From NCBI GenBank assembly GCA_041686195.1, contig JAWLEI010000002.1, positions 1 through 64,000 of the forward strand: a DNA stretch of 64,000 nucleotides. The letters run 5' to 3'. Source of the stretch: Desulfovermiculus sp041686195. Its GTDB lineage: Bacteria; Desulfobacterota; Desulfovibrionia; Desulfovibrionales; Desulfothermaceae. Positions 6,187 through 14,829 of the stretch are shown here, piece after piece; the first letter of the stretch is position 1; every line of letters starts with the position of its first letter. The position numbers were made by a program, and so were the translations under genes. Under the pieces are notes generated by a model. It was not told the origin of the DNA. It saw nothing but the letters and a program-made list of their open reading frames with translations, and did no database searches.

Positions 6187-7385
6187 TCGTTTTTCGGACA
6201 TATAAATACAGGATCTATCCGACCAAAAAACAGATAACGAGACTGGAAAATCAGTTTTCCATGTGTCGTCATCTGTATAATTGGGCATTGTCCGAGCGAG
6301 TAAGTGTATATGAAACCACGGGAAGAAGTGTCGGGTACACCGAACAACAAAACAACCTGCTCAAAAGGATCAAGGACGAAAGACCGTGGTTCAAAAGCGT
6401 TCAATCCCAGGTGTTGCAGGACGTGCTTCACCGTCTTGATGAAGCGTATCAGCATTTTTTCAGGCGGGTGAAAGACGGTGAAACACCGGGATTCCCCAAG
6501 TTCAAGAAACGTGGACAGTGGGACAGCATCACTTATCCGCAACAGAAAAAACGTTTCGAGTACCAGAAAGATGCCGGACTTGTTGTACCTGTCTCAAAGA
6601 TCGGTAATGTAAAAATCAACCTGCATCGTGAAATCCCCTGGTTTGCAGAGATCAAGACGCTTCAGATCAAGAAAGAAGGTGACAAGTGGTTCGCCTGCTT
6701 CTGCGTGGAAGAAGATATTTCACCGCAGCCTAAGCAGGACTTGCCGCCTCTTGGAATCGATCTTGGGCTAATTGATCTCTATTACACCTCAAACAGGGAT
6801 CATTGCGGGACGCCCAAGCATTACCGCAAACGCCAGAAGCACCTTGCCCGGTTGCAGCGAAGGCTTGCCAAGGCCCCAAAACGATCCAAGAAGTGGTACA
6901 AGCTCCTAAAGGCCGTGCAGAAGGCCCATTACCGGGTCCGTTGTCAGCGCTTGGACTTTCTACACAAGCAGGCGAATAGCCTCCTTGGCCAAAGTGATCT
7001 CATCGTCCACGAAGACCTAAAGATCACGAACATGATCAAAAGGCCAAAGCCCAAGCAAGACGAAGACGGCAAGTACCTCAAAAACGGAGCCTGTTGGAAA
7101 TCGGGGATGAACAAGTCCATGGCTGATGCAGGTTGGGGGATATTCTTGAATATCCTGCACTACAAGGCTAAATGGTGGGGAAAAACCGTGATCAAGGTTC
7201 CCCCGCACTATACGTCACAGATCTGTCCTGAGTGCAAAGCCATAGTAAAGAAAACGCTTTCGACCAGGACCCATAGGTGCGAGTGCGGCTACATTGCCAA
7301 CCGGGACCATGCAGCGGCACGAAACATTTTGCGTATCGGGCTGGATACGCTTCCGGCACACACCGTTTTGGTGAGTGCGGGATAG
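6183..7385 (+). CDS. tnpB: TnpB RNA-guided nuclease of IS605
   Basis: 400 residues. It has the N-terminal wedge/helix-turn-helix (YKYRIYPTKKQITRLENQF), RuvC-I GIDLGLIDLYYTS, RuvC-II IVHEDLKITNM, a zinc ribbon with CPEC...CECG, and RuvC-III NRDHAAARNIL. Catalytic Asp, Glu and Asp are all present. TnpB proteins are now known to be omega-RNA-guided DNA nucleases that help keep the element at its donor site. The guide RNA would come from the 3' end of tnpB plus the right end, and its guide from the DNA just beyond. No frameshift is seen. Confidence 0.95.
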   Translation: MIVFRTYKYRIYPTKKQITRLENQFSMCRHLYNWALSERVSVYETTGRSVGYTEQQNNLLKRIKDERPWFKSVQSQVLQDVLHRLDEAYQHFFRRVKDGETPGFPKFKKRGQWDSITYPQQKKRFEYQKDAGLVVPVSKIGNVKINLHREIPWFAEIKTLQIKKEGDKWFACFCVEEDISPQPKQDLPPLGIDLGLIDLYYTSNRDHCGTPKHYRKRQKHLARLQRRLAKAPKRSKKWYKLLKAVQKAHYRVRCQRLDFLHKQANSLLGQSDLIVHEDLKITNMIKRPKPKQDEDGKYLKNGACWKSGMNKSMADAGWGIFLNILHYKAKWWGKTVIKVPPHYTSQICPECKAIVKKTLSTRTHRCECGYIANRDHAAARNILRIGLDTLPAHTVLVSAG

Positions 7386-7458
7386 ATGCCTGGCATTTCA
7401 ATGCCGGGAGCAGTCACTAAGTGACCTCCGGCGAGTGCAAAAAATATTTTGCACTCGC
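7386..7458 (+). ncRNA. Right end of IS605 element / candidate omega-RNA 3' part
   Basis: Three hairpins follow tnpB: GGCATT/AATGCC (about 7392-7405), TCACT/AGTGA (about 7415-7425) and GCGAGTGCAAAA/TTTTGCACTCGC (7432-7458). The right end of IS605 elements forms the 3' scaffold of the TnpB guide RNA. The last, strongest hairpin could also act as a terminator between tnpB and the converging regulator gene that ends at 7470. Which hairpin is the true boundary is unknown. Confidence 0.45.
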
Positions 7459-7469
7459 ATCTCCCAAGC

Positions 7470-8816
7470 CTACAGCAACCCATGGTGCTTCATCTTGGTC
7501 CGCAGCTGCTTGCGGGAGATGCCCAAGGTCCGGGCGGCTGCGGACTGATTGGCTCCTTCCTGGCCCAAGGCCCGGACAATGAGCCGCTTTTCAACATCCA
7601 GGAGGTTGAGGCCGTCTTCTGCGTCTTTTTTGGTTTCCAGCTCAGCCAATTTCGGGGGCAGACAACTCAAGGTGATCACATCTCCGGTGCACAGAACCAC
7701 CCCCCGCTCGATGACGTTTTCCAGCTCTCGCACATTTCCCGGCCACTCGTAGAGCTCAAATACCTTATGCACATCACTGGTCACCCCCTGAATGGAACGC
7801 TGGTTCAAGGCATTGTACTTGTCCAGAAAGAAATTGATGAGCAATGCGATGTCCTCTTTGCGCTCCCGCAAAGGCGACAATTGGATGGTGATCACGTTTA
7901 AGCGGTAGAAGAGGTCCTCCCGCCACTCTCCGGCCTGGACTTCCTGCTCCAGGTCCTTGTTCGTGGCCGCCAGGATACGTACGTCCACTTTGCGCTTCTT
8001 TGTCCCCCCCACGCGCACAAATTCCTTTTCCTGCAAAAAGCGGAGCAGCTTCTTCTGCAGCCCCAGGGGCAGCTCTCCCACTTCGTCCAGAAAAAGTGTC
8101 CCTCCGTGGGCCATCTCGATCTGGCCCTTCTTGGACTCCGTAGCTCCGGTAAAGGCTCCTTTGGCATACCCAAAGAGCTCGGATTCCAAAAGATTCTCCG
8201 GGATAGAGGCACAGTCTATGGTCACAAAGGGTCTCTCCCCGCTGGAGCCGGAATAGTGGATGGCCCGGGCCACCAGCTCTTTCCCGGTCCCGGTCTCCCC
8301 GGTGATCAGGATATTGGATCCATAGTCTGCCACCTTTTCCACCAGGTTGAAGATCTCCTGCATGGCCTTGCTCTTGCCGACCATGGAGCCCAGGCTGTAG
8401 CGGTCTTTGAGCTCCTTTTTCAGGGCTGTGTTTTCTTCCTGCAGGCTGCTCTGTTCCAGGGCGTTCTTGATCAGCAGCAAAAGCTCGTCGTTGTTCACCG
8501 GCTTGGCCAGGTAATTGTAGGCCCCGAGCTGCATGGCCTGCACCGCGCCTTCAATGCTTCCAAAGGCGGTGATCATGATCACCGGCAGCCTGGGCCAGCA
8601 GGTCTTGACCCCTTCCAGGAGCTCCAGCCCGCTTTTGCCGGGCAGCTTGAGATCGGTGATCAAAAGATCCACTTCCGAGTTCTTGAGCACCGGCCAGGCC
8701 GCCTCCGCGCTTTCGGCCGCGAGTACGGTGTAGCCCGCGCCTTTGAGCACAGAAGACAGGACCTTGCGGATGTTTTTCTCGTCGTCTACCAGGAGGATAG
8801 TGATGTCGGTGGTCAT
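7470..8816 (-). CDS. Sigma54-dependent response regulator (NtrC/ZraR type)
   Basis: 448 residues from ATG 8816. Receiver domain at residues 5-120 (VDDEKN; phosphoacceptor Asp55 in LLITDLKLPGKSG; conserved Lys in LAKPVNN). AAA+ domain at about 140-375 with Walker A GETGTGKE, the sigma54-contact loop GAFTGA, Walker B GGTLFLDEVGEL and the R-finger region. C-terminal Fis-type helix-turn-helix (NQSAAARTLGISRKQLRTKM). The start begins right at the receiver domain. It is the last gene of a minus-strand set with a histidine kinase and a PhnD-like binding protein, hence probably that kinase's partner. It would activate sigma54 promoters; the one at 13366 is the only strong candidate seen here. Confidence 0.93.
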   Translation of the reverse strand: MTTDITILLVDDEKNIRKVLSSVLKGAGYTVLAAESAEAAWPVLKNSEVDLLITDLKLPGKSGLELLEGVKTCWPRLPVIMITAFGSIEGAVQAMQLGAYNYLAKPVNNDELLLLIKNALEQSSLQEENTALKKELKDRYSLGSMVGKSKAMQEIFNLVEKVADYGSNILITGETGTGKELVARAIHYSGSSGERPFVTIDCASIPENLLESELFGYAKGAFTGATESKKGQIEMAHGGTLFLDEVGELPLGLQKKLLRFLQEKEFVRVGGTKKRKVDVRILAATNKDLEQEVQAGEWREDLFYRLNVITIQLSPLRERKEDIALLINFFLDKYNALNQRSIQGVTSDVHKVFELYEWPGNVRELENVIERGVVLCTGDVITLSCLPPKLAELETKKDAEDGLNLLDVEKRLIVRALGQEGANQSAAARTLGISRKQLRTKMKHHGLL

Positions 8817-8889
8817 ATGAGTACTGCGGCTCAAAAATGTTGTATAAATTTTTGGCAATTTGAAAACAGACGGCCTACTGTCGGCTCTT

Positions 8890-8989
8890 NNNNNNNNNNN
8901 NNNNNNNNNNNNNNNNNNNNNNNNNNNNNNNNNNNNNNNNNNNNNNNNNNNNNNNNNNNNNNNNNNNNNNNNNNNNNNNNNNNNNNNNN
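8890..8989. other. Assembly gap (100 N)
   Basis: Exactly 100 N, the usual placeholder for a scaffold gap of unknown size. It removes the 3' end of the histidine kinase gene. Its flanks (8817-8889) contain an AT-rich intergenic stretch ending in 'GGCCTACTGTCGGCTCTT', which resembles the dispersed repeats and may explain the assembly break. Confidence 0.97.
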
Positions 8990-10560
8990 GGCAGCAAAAT
9001 GATAAAGGTGCTCCCCTGCCCTTCAGCACTCTCCACCTGGATGGACCCGCCCAAATCCCGGATGTTCTGCTCGGCAATGGCCAGTCCCAAACCTGAACCG
9101 CGGACCTTGGTGGTAAAAAAGGGCTTGAACAGGTTGTCCAGGGCCTCTTGATTCATGCCGCAACCGGAATCCGACACCTGCAGAACGACCTGTCCATTGT
9201 CCTTTGCTGTACTGACCTCTATTTTGTCTCCGGCTTGTGTGGCCTGGGATGCATTGAGCAAAATATTGAGTAGGGCCTGTTTGATCTTGGCCGCATCCAA
9301 CTTGAAAGGCAGCAGGTCCTGATCCGGTTCAAAGACCAGCTGCACTTCTTTCTCATCCAGCTCCTGCTCTACCAGACTGAGCGTATTCCGGACCACCTCG
9401 TTTACATTGCTGTGCACCAGGTTGGGCTGAGCCGGTTTGGAAAAGTTGAGAAAATTGGTCACAATATCGCTTAAGCGCTGGCTTTCCTCTTCAATGATCT
9501 GCAGGAATTCGCGCAGGATCTGGCCCTGAAAATTGGTGCGCAGGTAGTGGGCCGCTCCGATGATGGAATTGAGGGGATTTTTAACCTCATGGGCCACCTG
9601 GGCGGACATTTGTCCCAAAAGGGACAAGCGCTCCATGCGGCTCTTTTCCAGGTTGGCCTGTTCCAGCTTGCGGATATTGTGGCGCAGATCCTGGACCATC
9701 TGGTTAAAAGCCAGATTGAGCTCTCCGACTTCGTCGCCGCAGGCCAGCTCATACACCCTGCACTGCAGGCACTGCTGGGGGATGTTCAAGAAGTCTTTCT
9801 CCAGAGCCAGACAGCTGTCCTGCGTGGGACAGTCACCGGACATGGCCAGAAAGACCTCATGCTCCGAGATACGATTCTCGCAGGGGATCTCCACATTCAA
9901 GTTGCCGTGCTGGACCTGCTGCATGTTTTGCTTCAGGCGGCTGAGCCGCTGAGTGAGGAGTCCGGCCAGAAACGAGGAGGAGACCATGCCGACTACAAGA
10001 AGGACCCCGGAAACCAAAGCCAGAGTCCTGTGCAGCCCCCGCAGATCCCTGGCCAGCATGAGTGCCTCCTGATCCCGGTCAACGCCCAGTACAGCATGGC
10101 CCAGGACCACATCCTGAACGGATATCGGCCGGAGATACAAGCGGATACCGCTATCAGGCCGGTCCAGAGCCTGTTTGAGCTCTTTGCGGTCAGAACCGGA
10201 CACAGGGACCCTTTCTCCGAGAAACCTCTTATCAGTATGGGCCAGGACTTTGCCTGAGCTGTCCAGGATATACGCATCCTGGGCTGAGCCTGCCTCCTGT
10301 ACTGATTTGACCAGCATATCCAGCTGCAGATAGTTCTTGACCAGAACAGGGTCCACCGCTTCAGTGGCCATGTTCCGGACCAGGCTCTTATTTTTCCGTT
10401 CCTGATTTTTAATCAGGTTCTGTTTTTGGTAGCTGTGGACTAAAACCACAAAGACAGCCAGAACCAAGGCAATATTGGCCAAAATGGCCAAAGCGAATTT
10501 ATGTTTGACCTTGAGCCGATTGATCTTCCGGCTCCAAAACGAAAGAAAAGCTTTGATCAT
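8990..10560 (-). CDS. Membrane sensor histidine kinase, 3' end lost in gap
   Basis: At least 523 residues. TM1 at about 22-45, a Cache-like periplasmic domain at about 46-180, TM2 at about 183-205, then HAMP. Between HAMP halves lies a Cys-rich insert (CENRISEHE...GDCPTQDSC...CLQCRVYELAC). HisKA has the phospho-His in QVAHEVKNPLNS, and HATPase has N, G1 (DSGCGM) and G2 (GSGLGLAIAEQ) boxes. The known sequence stops at STFIILL next to the N run, so only the last few residues are missing. It sits between the PhnD-like gene (54 bp upstream) and the sigma54 response regulator. It probably reads the loaded state of the PhnD-like protein; that is inference from gene order. Confidence 0.9.
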
Positions 10561-10614
10561 ATCGTATACGCTGAAGGCCTCTTTGCCCCGGATTCACACT
10601 TACTTCCAGGCCGC

Positions 10615-12264
10615 CTATTCATCAAACTGAACCAGGTCCTCAAGAGCCCGCAGACCCCGGATATCGGGTCTGGTAAAGCCCTCAATCCTGGCTTCGCGCA
10701 GCAAATCATTGCCCTGCAGATCAAGCAGGGCCTGCTGCGCCTGTTCAGCCAGATCTTCGGGCACATGCCGAACCGCACTGAGAGGCCAGTTGGGATGATA
10801 TCGAGTCCGTTCCAGGACTTTTATCTTATCCATATCCACCAGATCCCAGGCCAGGGGCAGAACCGCCTCCCGGACGAATCCGGCATCTGCTTCTCCCCGG
10901 TACAGGGCCAGGATAACGTTCTCGTGTTTTTTCCCCTCCACCAGCTCTGCGGCCTGGCTGATATCCACCCCCAATTCCTGCCGCAGATGGACATTTTGGA
11001 ACCAGTATCCCCCAGCGGACTTAAAGGAAACAATCATGATTTTCTTGCCCGTCAAATCCTGAATCTGCCGGATATCGCTGTCCTTGCGGGTCAGGATAAC
11101 ACCCCGGAATTCAGGTCGTGGCTCTTCCGGCTCAGGGCTGATTGTCAATACCAGAGGCTGCAGATGTCCATCCCGGGCCAGAAGGAGATGCACATAGGGG
11201 TTCTGAAAGGTGAAGTCGACTTCTCCTTGACGCACCAAGTGCACGAACTCTTCAAAATCTCTGGGAATAACCAGTCGGACATCCCTGTCCAGCTCCTGGC
11301 CCAGATATTTGGCCAGGGGCTGAAACATCTCATGCAGGGTGATCGCGGAGTACAGGGGCAGCAGGCCAAGCTTCAGGGTTCCGGCAGGATAATGCAGGTA
11401 GTCCCGGCCAGTGATATTCTTGATCATAATCCGCACCACATCGTACTCCCGATCCTGGACACTGGCAAAGGCCAGATCCTGCTCCCCGGTCGGCTGGTAT
11501 TTAAGCAGAGCCCGCTTGACTCTGCTCTGGAACTCATTGTCCATGGACCTGGATGCACTGAGGACGAACCTGGGGATGGGCTCGGCGCAGTGGATTATAC
11601 GCAGCCCATACTCGGCATATTTGCGGGCCACCTCCTGGCTCATGGCCCCGAGGTCATAATCCCCGACCAAAACACTCAAGGCCACCTGATCCTCCCTTTG
11701 CAGATAACCGACCCGGGAAAAATCATTCAGGCCCAAATCGACATCTTTGAGCATTGACAAGGGCATAAGATAGGAGGAAGAGGAATGCACACTGCCCAGG
11801 GCCAGGCTCTTGCCTTTGGTCTGCACAATCTTTTTGATGGGCGAATTGTGGCGGACAACAAGGACTGAGCCGCAGCCCTCCGATTCTTTCCTGACTGCCT
11901 TGGCCAGAGGGACGACATCGTGCTTGTGCCTGGCATCACAATAGGCGGCCGGATCCAGATAGGCCAGATCGGCCTTACCCTGCCCGATCTTCTCCAGAGC
12001 TGCGTCATAATTGCGTTCCACCACCAGCTCCACCTCCAGGTCCAGCTCCTTTTCCAGGTGGCTTTTGACCGGCAGGAACTGGCGGTACATGACATTGATC
12101 TCTTCCACTGGCGGTATGAGCAGGGTCTTTGTGTTCTCTTCTGCCCCAAGAGAGGGCCCGGGCACCGCAGACAGGACTATGAGCAGGAGAATAAATACGG
12201 CCTTGTCCGGTTTGGGACAGAAAGCCACTTCTTGGGGAGAAAATATCTGTCGTAAGGAGATCAT
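10615..12264 (-). CDS. Tandem PhnD-like periplasmic binding protein (sensor component)
   Basis: 549 residues from ATG 12264; the frame is open to a TTG at 12306. A hydrophobic stretch FILLLIVLSAVPGPSLGA is the signal peptide, placed after an unusually long N-region. Two PhnD/type-2 solute-binding domains follow, at roughly residues 48-290 and 300-540. Each has the family's hallmark strings: 'GKADLAYLDPAAY' and 'SSSSYLMP' in the first, 'GEVDFTFQNPYVHLL' and 'SFKSAGGYWFQN' in the second. PhnD proteins usually serve phosphonate/phosphite ABC importers, but none is here. The next genes are a histidine kinase and a response regulator, so this is likely a periplasmic ligand sensor. The ligand is unknown. 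Confidence 0.87.
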   Translation of the reverse strand: MISLRQIFSPQEVAFCPKPDKAVFILLLIVLSAVPGPSLGAEENTKTLLIPPVEEINVMYRQFLPVKSHLEKELDLEVELVVERNYDAALEKIGQGKADLAYLDPAAYCDARHKHDVVPLAKAVRKESEGCGSVLVVRHNSPIKKIVQTKGKSLALGSVHSSSSYLMPLSMLKDVDLGLNDFSRVGYLQREDQVALSVLVGDYDLGAMSQEVARKYAEYGLRIIHCAEPIPRFVLSASRSMDNEFQSRVKRALLKYQPTGEQDLAFASVQDREYDVVRIMIKNITGRDYLHYPAGTLKLGLLPLYSAITLHEMFQPLAKYLGQELDRDVRLVIPRDFEEFVHLVRQGEVDFTFQNPYVHLLLARDGHLQPLVLTISPEPEEPRPEFRGVILTRKDSDIRQIQDLTGKKIMIVSFKSAGGYWFQNVHLRQELGVDISQAAELVEGKKHENVILALYRGEADAGFVREAVLPLAWDLVDMDKIKVLERTRYHPNWPLSAVRHVPEDLAEQAQQALLDLQGNDLLREARIEGFTRPDIRGLRALEDLVQFDE

Positions 12265-13267
12265 ATTCTTATCTATTTGCTTTATTTCAAAATAATCGAC
12301 AGGCAAATCCCAATCAGGGTAGCCATAAACCCAAGTCCTTGCAAGCTCTGCCCTCCTGTCTGCTAGGGCTTTTTGGTTCTGCTTTCCATTTTCAACAATT
12401 TCAGTTGACTTGCTCTGTATCTGGATAACAGCAATTTGTGTTCAGTCCCGCCTTGGACGGAATCGGTGTTCAGCTTTGCCTCCGGCAAATCTGAAATATT
12501 TTTTTGCCCCAAAGCGGGCAAAAAAAGAGAAGTTGCCGGATTGATCAAGGATGAAACATGAGCTTGGACATGTAGGGGCGAAGCTTGTCTTCGCCCACAA
12601 GGCCGAGCAGAGCGAGGCGTTAATGTTCTTTCTGGATTCTTGTTTCATACGAGCGCCCTCTCTGGCCACAGACGCCCAGTTTGATCCGGAATGAAACTAT
12701 TGTCTCAGAGGGACAGGGCTTGGGGTCAAGCCCGTCCTACTGAAAAGCCCGGCTCGTAGGTAGGCCGCCCTTGCCCCCAAGGGCTGGCCTTCTTCGGATT
12801 TGATTCTCGTTTCATACGAGCGCCGCCGCTGGCCGCAGACGCCCAGTTTGATCAATAAAGAAACAGTTTATGAAGAGGTCTGGGCCCAGTAGCCCGGGCC
12901 TCTCCGAGGGCCGGGAGTGCGTTGATCAAAGAGGCTGGGCCTCGGAGAGGGCCAGCCGGAAAAGCCAGAGCCTTCTTAGAGGTAAAATCTCGTTTCATAC
13001 GAGCATAACAACTTGAGATACATTGATATTCCTTGTTTTGCTTGTCTGATGCCTCAAAATATCCCAAAATATGTTTCCAAAGTATCATATCCGCATGGAT
13101 CAGGCCTTTTAAAGCTGAACACTGAAACCTGAACACTCCTGGAAACTTACACCTGAGAACAAAATTACCGTGACCTGTCTGCAGGGCTTTTGGGCCCAAT
13201 CTCCGCAATCAAGGGCCAACCTTTTTGATTCACTCCCGGCCCTGCATCTCAAAGCACAATCACCTTG
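12265..13267. repeat. Gene-free stretch of composite dispersed repeats
   Basis: No credible gene in about 1 kb. In order: a ~90-bp TTTGCC.CCGGCAAA / TTTTGCCC-GGGCAAAA element (12467-12557); a GGGGCGAAGCTTGTCTTCGCCC hairpin (about 12573-12595) whose flank recurs inverted at 49785-49855; CTTGTTTCATACGAG (12639-12653) with 'GCCCAGTTTGATC'; the same pair again at 12806-12856; GC-rich 'CTCCGAGGGCC' hairpins (12888-12960); and another CTCGTTTCATACGAG (12989-13003). From 13010 to 13267 I see nothing definite. Confidence 0.75.
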
Positions 13268-13316
13268 TGTCCCATTTGGGACAAGGGCTCGGCATATTTG
13301 TCCCAAATCAGACTTT
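13268..13316 (+). promoter_or_regulatory. Candidate enhancer sites (UAS) for a sigma54 activator
   Basis: TGTCCCATTTGGGACA (13268-13283) is a perfect 7-bp-arm palindrome, and TGTCCCAAATCAGACT (13299-13314) repeats its left half with a degenerate right half. Their centres are about 31 bp apart, close to three helical turns, and they lie 60-110 bp upstream of the sigma54 promoter, the usual place for NtrC-type activator sites. The bound protein is not known; the regulator at 7470-8816 is a candidate. Confidence 0.55.
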
Positions 13317-13365
13317 CTGCCCAACCCTTAAGATATAAGCTATTGTTTTCATAGCCTTGTTATTT

Positions 13366-13382
13366 TTGGCACATGTCTTGCT
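13366..13382 (+). promoter_or_regulatory. Sigma54 (-24/-12) promoter
   Basis: TTGGCACATGTCTTGCT fits the sigma54 consensus TGGCAC-N5-TTGCW exactly, including the invariant GG and GC spaced 10 bp apart. It lies about 145 bp upstream of the tauE-like ATG (13526) with no gene between, giving a leader of roughly 130 nt. The tauE / membrane protein / molybdoenzyme operon is its only downstream target. Confidence 0.8.
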
Positions 13383-13525
13383 AAACTCATAAGCTCAACC
13401 CCAGTTCATACCCATCAGCTCCCGGCATTTTTTCAAAGGGCCAGCATTCTTTTGACTGCTGATGGGCTTGTGATATGTTTATGGTGATCCATCCACTCAA
13501 TTCAAAACTGGCTCAGGAGGTACTC

Positions 13526-14713
13526 ATGCCCAGAAAAATTTTTTTCATCTGCCTTGCTCTGCTGACCCTTTTTGTGGCCACCCAAGGCTTTGCCTTGGCC
13601 CAGGAGGATTTAGCCCAAAAGGCTGCTGAAGATCCCCATGCCCTGGAACAGGCAATCAACCAGGCCCACGAGGACGGATACCTGAATAAGGAAGATCCTG
13701 AAGGGTATCTGGGAATTCCTGGAGCTCCGCAAATCAATCTGTTCATTGCCTTTCTCTGGGCCTGCCTGGTTGGATGGATCTTTTCCACAGTAGGCGCCTT
13801 TGGAGGCATAGCGGCCGGGATTGGGCACATCTCCATCTATGGCCTCGGCCCCTATGCGGACAAATTCGCGGGAAAATCTCCGGCCCTGAATACGGCAATC
13901 ACTGACACTATCCGCATATCCAATCAGTTCCTGGTCGGGTTGAGTGCCCTGGTTTCAGTGGTCAACTACTGGAAACTGGGCCGATTGGTCATTCCTGTTG
14001 GCGTAACCCTGGCCATAGGATCCATCCTGGGCAGCTACCTGGTTCCCACCCTGACCGCCGGAAAGATCTCATTTACTGACTATATCGGCTGGTTCGGCGT
14101 CTTTGTTTTGGTTCTCGGCTGCTGGATGTTCTACCAGTCCACTCCCAGAGGCCAAGCCGGCAAAAAGAAAGCCAAACAGGCAGCCCAGGCCTTTGAAGAA
14201 ACTATGAAGCGCAAGCGGAGCGGAGAGGCTGTTGACACCTCAGAACTGGGAGTGAAAGTAACTTCTTTGACCCTCAAAAAGATGAGCTTCACCTTTTATG
14301 GGGTGGAATTTTCCTTCAATCCCTTGTTTCCCTTGCTTGGTGGTTTTGTCATTGCTGCCATTGCCGCTTTCCTGGGTGTGGGCGGCGGTTTCCTGCTGGT
14401 ACCTTTTATCACCGCAGTCGCCGGCCTGCCCATGTACCTGGCTGCCGGGACCTCGGCCCTGGCCGTTCTGGTCGGAATGCTCACCGCTATTCTCAGCTAC
14501 CTGGCAGCAGGAGTTCTGGTCCACTGGCCTCTGGTCGGGACCCAGATGGTAGGCATCTTCATCGGCTCCATGATCGGCCCGCGCACGTCCCAGTACATCC
14601 CGGAAAAGATGCTGCAAAGGATCTTCATCGTCCTGGCCTTCTATGTGGGCTTTAATTACATTATCATGAGCTTCACCGGCCTCCAAATCCATGAGCTGCT
14701 GACCGGCAGATAA
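13526..14713 (+). CDS. TauE/SafE-family (TSUP) membrane exporter
   Basis: 395 residues from ATG 13526, which has AGGAGG 5 nt upstream; the frame is open from 13475 but has no such site. A signal-like N-terminus (FFICLALLTLFVATQGFALAQ) is followed by a ~45-residue soluble stretch, then about eight transmembrane helices in two halves. The halves are split by a basic loop (TPRGQAGKKKAKQAAQAFEETMKRKRSG). The glycine-rich helices 'STVGAFGGIAAGIGH' and 'AAFLGVGGGFLLVPF' are the paired TSUP signature. Members move sulfite, sulfonates or other small anions. Next to a molybdoenzyme this suggests handling of a sulfur oxyanion, which is inference. It is the first gene after the sigma54 promoter. Confidence 0.88.
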   Translation: MPRKIFFICLALLTLFVATQGFALAQEDLAQKAAEDPHALEQAINQAHEDGYLNKEDPEGYLGIPGAPQINLFIAFLWACLVGWIFSTVGAFGGIAAGIGHISIYGLGPYADKFAGKSPALNTAITDTIRISNQFLVGLSALVSVVNYWKLGRLVIPVGVTLAIGSILGSYLVPTLTAGKISFTDYIGWFGVFVLVLGCWMFYQSTPRGQAGKKKAKQAAQAFEETMKRKRSGEAVDTSELGVKVTSLTLKKMSFTFYGVEFSFNPLFPLLGGFVIAAIAAFLGVGGGFLLVPFITAVAGLPMYLAAGTSALAVLVGMLTAILSYLAAGVLVHWPLVGTQMVGIFIGSMIGPRTSQYIPEKMLQRIFIVLAFYVGFNYIIMSFTGLQIHELLTGR

Positions 14714-14732
14714 CCAGAGGCTTTGAAGACAG

Positions 14733-14760
14733 GGACAGCGGTTGAGGACAACCGCTGTCC
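14733..14760 (+). terminator. Hairpin after the tauE-like gene
   Basis: GGACAGCGGTT / AACCGCTGTCC form a perfect 11-bp stem with a 6-nt loop, 20 bp past the stop codon. No U-run follows, so it may act as a partial terminator or an mRNA-stability element within the operon rather than a full stop. Confidence 0.55.
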
Positions 14761-14829
14761 TCCAGAAGAATCAGGCCCGACTTTTTTATACAAACCGGCA
14801 ACAGTTTCACAACATCGAAGAAAAATCTT

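Larger units (their letters stand above)
5753..7458 (+). mobile_element. IS200/IS605-family insertion sequence
   Basis: tnpA (Y1 transposase) and tnpB overlap by 4 nt in the usual order. An imperfect hairpin just upstream (5753-5771, ACAAAT/ATTTGT) and several hairpins downstream (7391-7458) fit the subterminal left-end and right-end structures that these single-strand transposons use in place of terminal inverted repeats. Both genes are full length, so the element may be active. Exact ends cannot be fixed without an empty site; the limits given are the outer hairpins. Confidence 0.8.

Noticed and set aside
6183..7385. TnpB considered as a Cas12-type effector
   Set aside because: Size, partner tnpA and the lack of a CRISPR array show an IS605 TnpB.
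10501..11757. 418-codon plus-strand open frame
   Set aside because: It lies antisense to the PhnD-like gene and kinase start; the opposite frame has clear family motifs, while this one has none.
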